NCBI GenBank assembly: GCA_964482845.1
Contig: CAYZZE010000038.1
Location: 1 to 19,142, forward strand
Origin: VGPI01 sp964482845
GTDB lineage: Bacteria; Cloacimonadota; Cloacimonadia; Cloacimonadales; Cloacimonadaceae
DNA length: 19,142 nt
Reading direction: 5' to 3'
A program made the translations under genes and the position numbers. Shown one piece after another: positions 16,998 to 19,142 of the stretch (position 1 is the first letter of the stretch; each line of letters opens with the position of its first letter). A model generated the notes under the pieces. It did no database searches, was not told the origin of the DNA, and worked only from the letters and a program-made list of their open reading frames with translations.

Positions 16998-17385
16998 ACG
17001 ACCTGCGGACCAGATCACAACGCACATTGAAATCCCGATCAATCCGCCACTATGATTGGGTTTAACCTGCGTCACGATCGCCGAAAATGATGATGCTGGA
17101 ATGAAGACCGGTTCTGTCTGACAGATAGTTAGTTTATGGCCGTAAGATCGACACCCCAAGCTCTTCAACGGCTTTAGTTAATCTTTCCCAGTCTGATTAA
17201 TCTGTGCTTCGACGCGACAGTTTGCTGATTTCGCTGCACAATCTGCAGTATTCGTTGTCAAGTTGCAGTAGCGATCCGGCATTATGCGTTCCATAAGTAG
17301 CGCTGGCTCATTTTCCTTGACAAATATCCTTGTTTCCAAGCGCGGTCCCCGAAACGGAACAGATTAGTATCCTGCTGGAGGAATA

Positions 17386-18987
17386 ATGAAAAAGATTTTT
17401 ATGTTGATCCTGGCCATGACAATGCTCTGGTCAATCATATCCGCTACGGCGATGAAGGTGGCAGTACTACCATTGAAACGGCTTGACCGCAGCAGCGAAT
17501 ACATCCGCAAAATGCTGACCGCCCGGGACTTGCAGCACACATTCAGCAAAGCGGAAAAATATGAACTCAAAGACATGCGAGAAGTGGAACGTTACTACAT
17601 GAGCGCCGGCATGGGAGATGTGGAAGCCCTGCGCAAGGAAAGCCTGGCAAGGATCGCCAAAGATCTCGCAGTGGAATTTGTCATCGTCGGCACCATTAGC
17701 GCCCGAGGCAATGAATTTTCCGTCGCCATGCGCCTATATAGCACCAGAACCAATGAACTGAGAAGTATCTCCTTCAACGTGGGCAAACAGCGCAACTCCC
17801 GCTGGGCTACGCTGGAAAACGTGTTTTTAAAAAACCTCGATGAATTTATCAGCAGCGAGATCGATAAGTTATACAATATCGCCATGAACAATTACGCTGC
17901 CGGCGATCTCAAGACCGCAGAACAGGGTTTCCTTTCAGTTATCGAACTCGATACCGACCGCAAGGAGGCCTACTTCTATCTCGCTGATATCAATCACAAA
18001 ACCCAAAAATATGCCGAAGCAAAGAGATTCATCGATCGCGCTATGGCTTTCGAGCCGGATAACGTCCGTTCGCTGGAACTTTTAATCAAGGTCTATGAAA
18101 GTACCAACGATTGGACAAACCAGATCAAAACCATGGAAAAAGTGGCTCTACTGACCCAGGATGCCGAATTGTATCTCCTCATTGGCAACAACTATGCCCA
18201 AAACAACCAGATCGATCTCGCCATTGCCGCTCTGAGAAAAGCCATTCAGGTGGATCCCCAATTTACCGCCGCCATGTATCGTCTGGCATTCCTGTTTTAT
18301 GATCAGGAACGCTTTGGCGAGGCGATCGAATATCTCGAATTTGCCTACTCGCAGTTCCCCGAAAATGACATAATTGCCCGCCGCCTTGCCGTCAGTTATC
18401 AAAAAACCGGCAGGATCAATGAAGCCATCACCAAATATGAACGGGTGATCCAAAACAATCGCGAAAATGTGCAGGCATATCTCAATATCGTCAGTTTATA
18501 TCGCATGCTCGCCGGGGACGCTCCCAATGCCGCCAGCGCCAATCAATTCTACGATAAAGCCATCGAATCAATGAATGCCCTGAAAAGGATCGCCCCCGAT
18601 AATGCGCTTTCCTACCTCAATCTCGCCAGCATCTATCTGGCACAAAACAAACTTCCCGATGCCGAGACCAATGCCAATCTGGCTATCACCAAAGACAGTT
18701 CGCTCTACCAATCCTATGTCATCCTCGGAACGATCAATCAGACCCGGGGCACTGAACAATACAACCGCTTCGTTGATCTGGAAAAGCGCGCCGCCGAAGC
18801 CGTCGGACGCCAGGCAACTACTCTGAAACAACAACGAGATACCGCCAAACAGCAGGCCCATGCACTCTTCAGAAGAGCAGAAGAATTTTTGAGAGATGCC
18901 CGCAACCGCACCACTGAGCCTGAAGTATTGACCGATATCAACCGCCGCTTGGCAACCGTCACCCAGTTGGTCGGTCAAACCAATTGA
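17386..18987 (+). CDS. Exported TPR-repeat protein of unknown function
   Basis: A 533-residue protein. Residues 1-22 form a Sec-type signal peptide (KK, then a hydrophobic core, then SATA), with no lipobox Cys, so it is probably periplasmic. About 23-125 (MKVAVLPL, then AVEFVIVGTIS near 95-105) resembles the N-terminal fold of CsgG- or TolB-type envelope proteins, though this is only a visual likeness. Roughly eight TPR units follow from about 160 to 445, for example LYLLIGNNYAQNNQIDLAIA at 262-281. A charged, Gln- and Ala-rich helical segment (about 455-505), likely coiled coil, ends the protein. The start has GGAGG four bases upstream. It is transcribed away from the dcw cluster. TPR arrays usually hold partner proteins; a cell-envelope scaffold role is possible but not shown. 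Confidence 0.88.
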   Translation: MKKIFMLILAMTMLWSIISATAMKVAVLPLKRLDRSSEYIRKMLTARDLQHTFSKAEKYELKDMREVERYYMSAGMGDVEALRKESLARIAKDLAVEFVIVGTISARGNEFSVAMRLYSTRTNELRSISFNVGKQRNSRWATLENVFLKNLDEFISSEIDKLYNIAMNNYAAGDLKTAEQGFLSVIELDTDRKEAYFYLADINHKTQKYAEAKRFIDRAMAFEPDNVRSLELLIKVYESTNDWTNQIKTMEKVALLTQDAELYLLIGNNYAQNNQIDLAIAALRKAIQVDPQFTAAMYRLAFLFYDQERFGEAIEYLEFAYSQFPENDIIARRLAVSYQKTGRINEAITKYERVIQNNRENVQAYLNIVSLYRMLAGDAPNAASANQFYDKAIESMNALKRIAPDNALSYLNLASIYLAQNKLPDAETNANLAITKDSSLYQSYVILGTINQTRGTEQYNRFVDLEKRAAEAVGRQATTLKQQRDTAKQQAHALFRRAEEFLRDARNRTTEPEVLTDINRRLATVTQLVGQTN

Positions 18988-19026
18988 TCATATAGAACAT
19001 AATCCCGAATAGGTTCATCCCTACCC

Positions 19027-19062
19027 CCAAGGAAGATCCCTTTCCTGGTGGTTTCCTTTTCT
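19027..19062 (+). terminator. Candidate terminator after the TPR gene
   Basis: CCA(A)GGAA (19027-19034) pairs with TTCCTGG (19042-19048), a 7-bp stem with one bulged A, starting 40 bases after the stop codon. The following tract (TGGTTTCCTTTTC) is T-rich but broken, so it is a weaker intrinsic terminator than that behind ftsZ. Confidence 0.4.
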
Positions 19063-19065
19063 AAT

Positions 19066-19090
19066 GAAAAAGACCCTTGAATAATTCAGG
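19066..19090 (-). terminator. Candidate terminator facing into the window from the right
   Basis: On the minus strand CCTGAA (19090-19085) pairs with TTCAAGG (19081-19075), a 6-bp stem with one bulged A and a 3-base loop. It is followed by GTCTTTTTC. It would stop transcription entering from beyond the right edge, convergent with the TPR gene. It lies directly beside the repeat at 19093. Confidence 0.4.
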
Positions 19091-19092
19091 CT

Positions 19093-19142
19093 CTCTTTCA
19101 AACCGAGTGGGTAAATGCAACTCCCTAATAATAACTCTAAGA
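19093..19142. repeat. Right copy of 50-base terminal inverted repeat
   Basis: Exact reverse complement of 6-55, running to the very last base of the window. The flanking match on the inner side is GGCT here against GGCC on the left, so the two copies are nearly but not wholly identical over 54 bases. Both present the same repeat end toward the cluster. Confidence 0.9.

Larger units (their letters stand above)
16405..17385. other. 981-base divergent intergenic region
   Basis: This gap separates mraZ (minus) from the TPR gene (plus) and is the longest stretch without a convincing gene. It holds the mraZ promoter and leader in its first 155 bases. Beyond that are inverted repeats at 16733-16757 (GGTCTC/GAGACC) and 16951-16997. 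A directly repeated TGCAGTA (near 17244 and 17264) lies toward the TPR gene. Only short unsupported frames are present (62 codons at most), with no recognisable domain, and I see no tRNA. It may contain an unrecognised RNA, a decayed gene, or only regulatory sequence. Confidence 0.6.

Noticed and set aside
16980..17168. Frame of 62 codons on the minus strand in the intergenic region
   Set aside because: No convincing ribosome-binding site, no domain, low-information sequence. It overlaps the nested inverted repeat.
17317..17322. TTGACA upstream of the TPR gene as a -35 box
   Set aside because: The bases at the -10 distance are GCGCGG, so there is no matching -10 box. The TTGACA at 16873-16878 likewise lacks a partner.
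1..19142. tRNA, rRNA, CRISPR array, phage or defence genes
   Set aside because: No T-arm-like and acceptor pairings, no regularly spaced repeats and no nuclease, integrase or transposase motifs were seen on either strand.

Overview
The window is almost entirely one division and cell wall (dcw) cluster from a Gram-negative-type bacterium. Thirteen genes lie on the minus strand, read from right to left: mraZ, rsmH, ftsL, ftsI, a fused murE-murF, mraY, murD, ftsW, murG, murC, ftsQ, ftsA, ftsZ. A single gene on the plus strand, for a secreted TPR-repeat protein, is divergent from mraZ. Several features fit an FCB-group lineage, possibly Cloacimonadota: a MurE with the meso-DAP signature (DNPR), PASTA repeats on FtsI, a MurE-MurF fusion, and an exported TPR protein with a CsgG/TolB-like N-terminal region. 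That assignment is a guess from gene style, not from a marker comparison. GC content looks mid-range, about 45-48% by eye.

Layout. 1-60 holds one copy of a 50-base repeat. 119-154 is a strong intrinsic terminator for the minus-strand operon. 186-16404 is the cluster, with genes overlapping by 1-14 bases or separated by at most 62. 16405-17385 is a 981-base divergent intergenic region with a good sigma70-type promoter for mraZ and several inverted repeats. 17386-18987 is the TPR gene. 18988-19092 holds two candidate terminator hairpins facing opposite ways. 19093-19142 is the second repeat copy, inverted relative to the first.

How the genes work together. MurC, MurD and the MurE and MurF halves of the fusion build the UDP-MurNAc-pentapeptide in the cytoplasm. 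MraY and MurG make lipid I and lipid II at the inner membrane. FtsW polymerises the glycan and FtsI cross-links it at the septum. FtsQ and FtsL tie this to the divisome, and FtsA anchors the FtsZ ring. MraZ is the probable autoregulator and RsmH methylates 16S rRNA. The cluster lacks murB and ddl, which in many bacteria sit between murC and ftsQ, so those enzymes must be encoded elsewhere or replaced.

No new defence or mobile system is visible inside the window. The points most worth following up are the identical 50-base inverted repeats at both window ends, the MurE-MurF fusion, the altered PSE motif in FtsW, and the long structured intergenic region upstream of mraZ.
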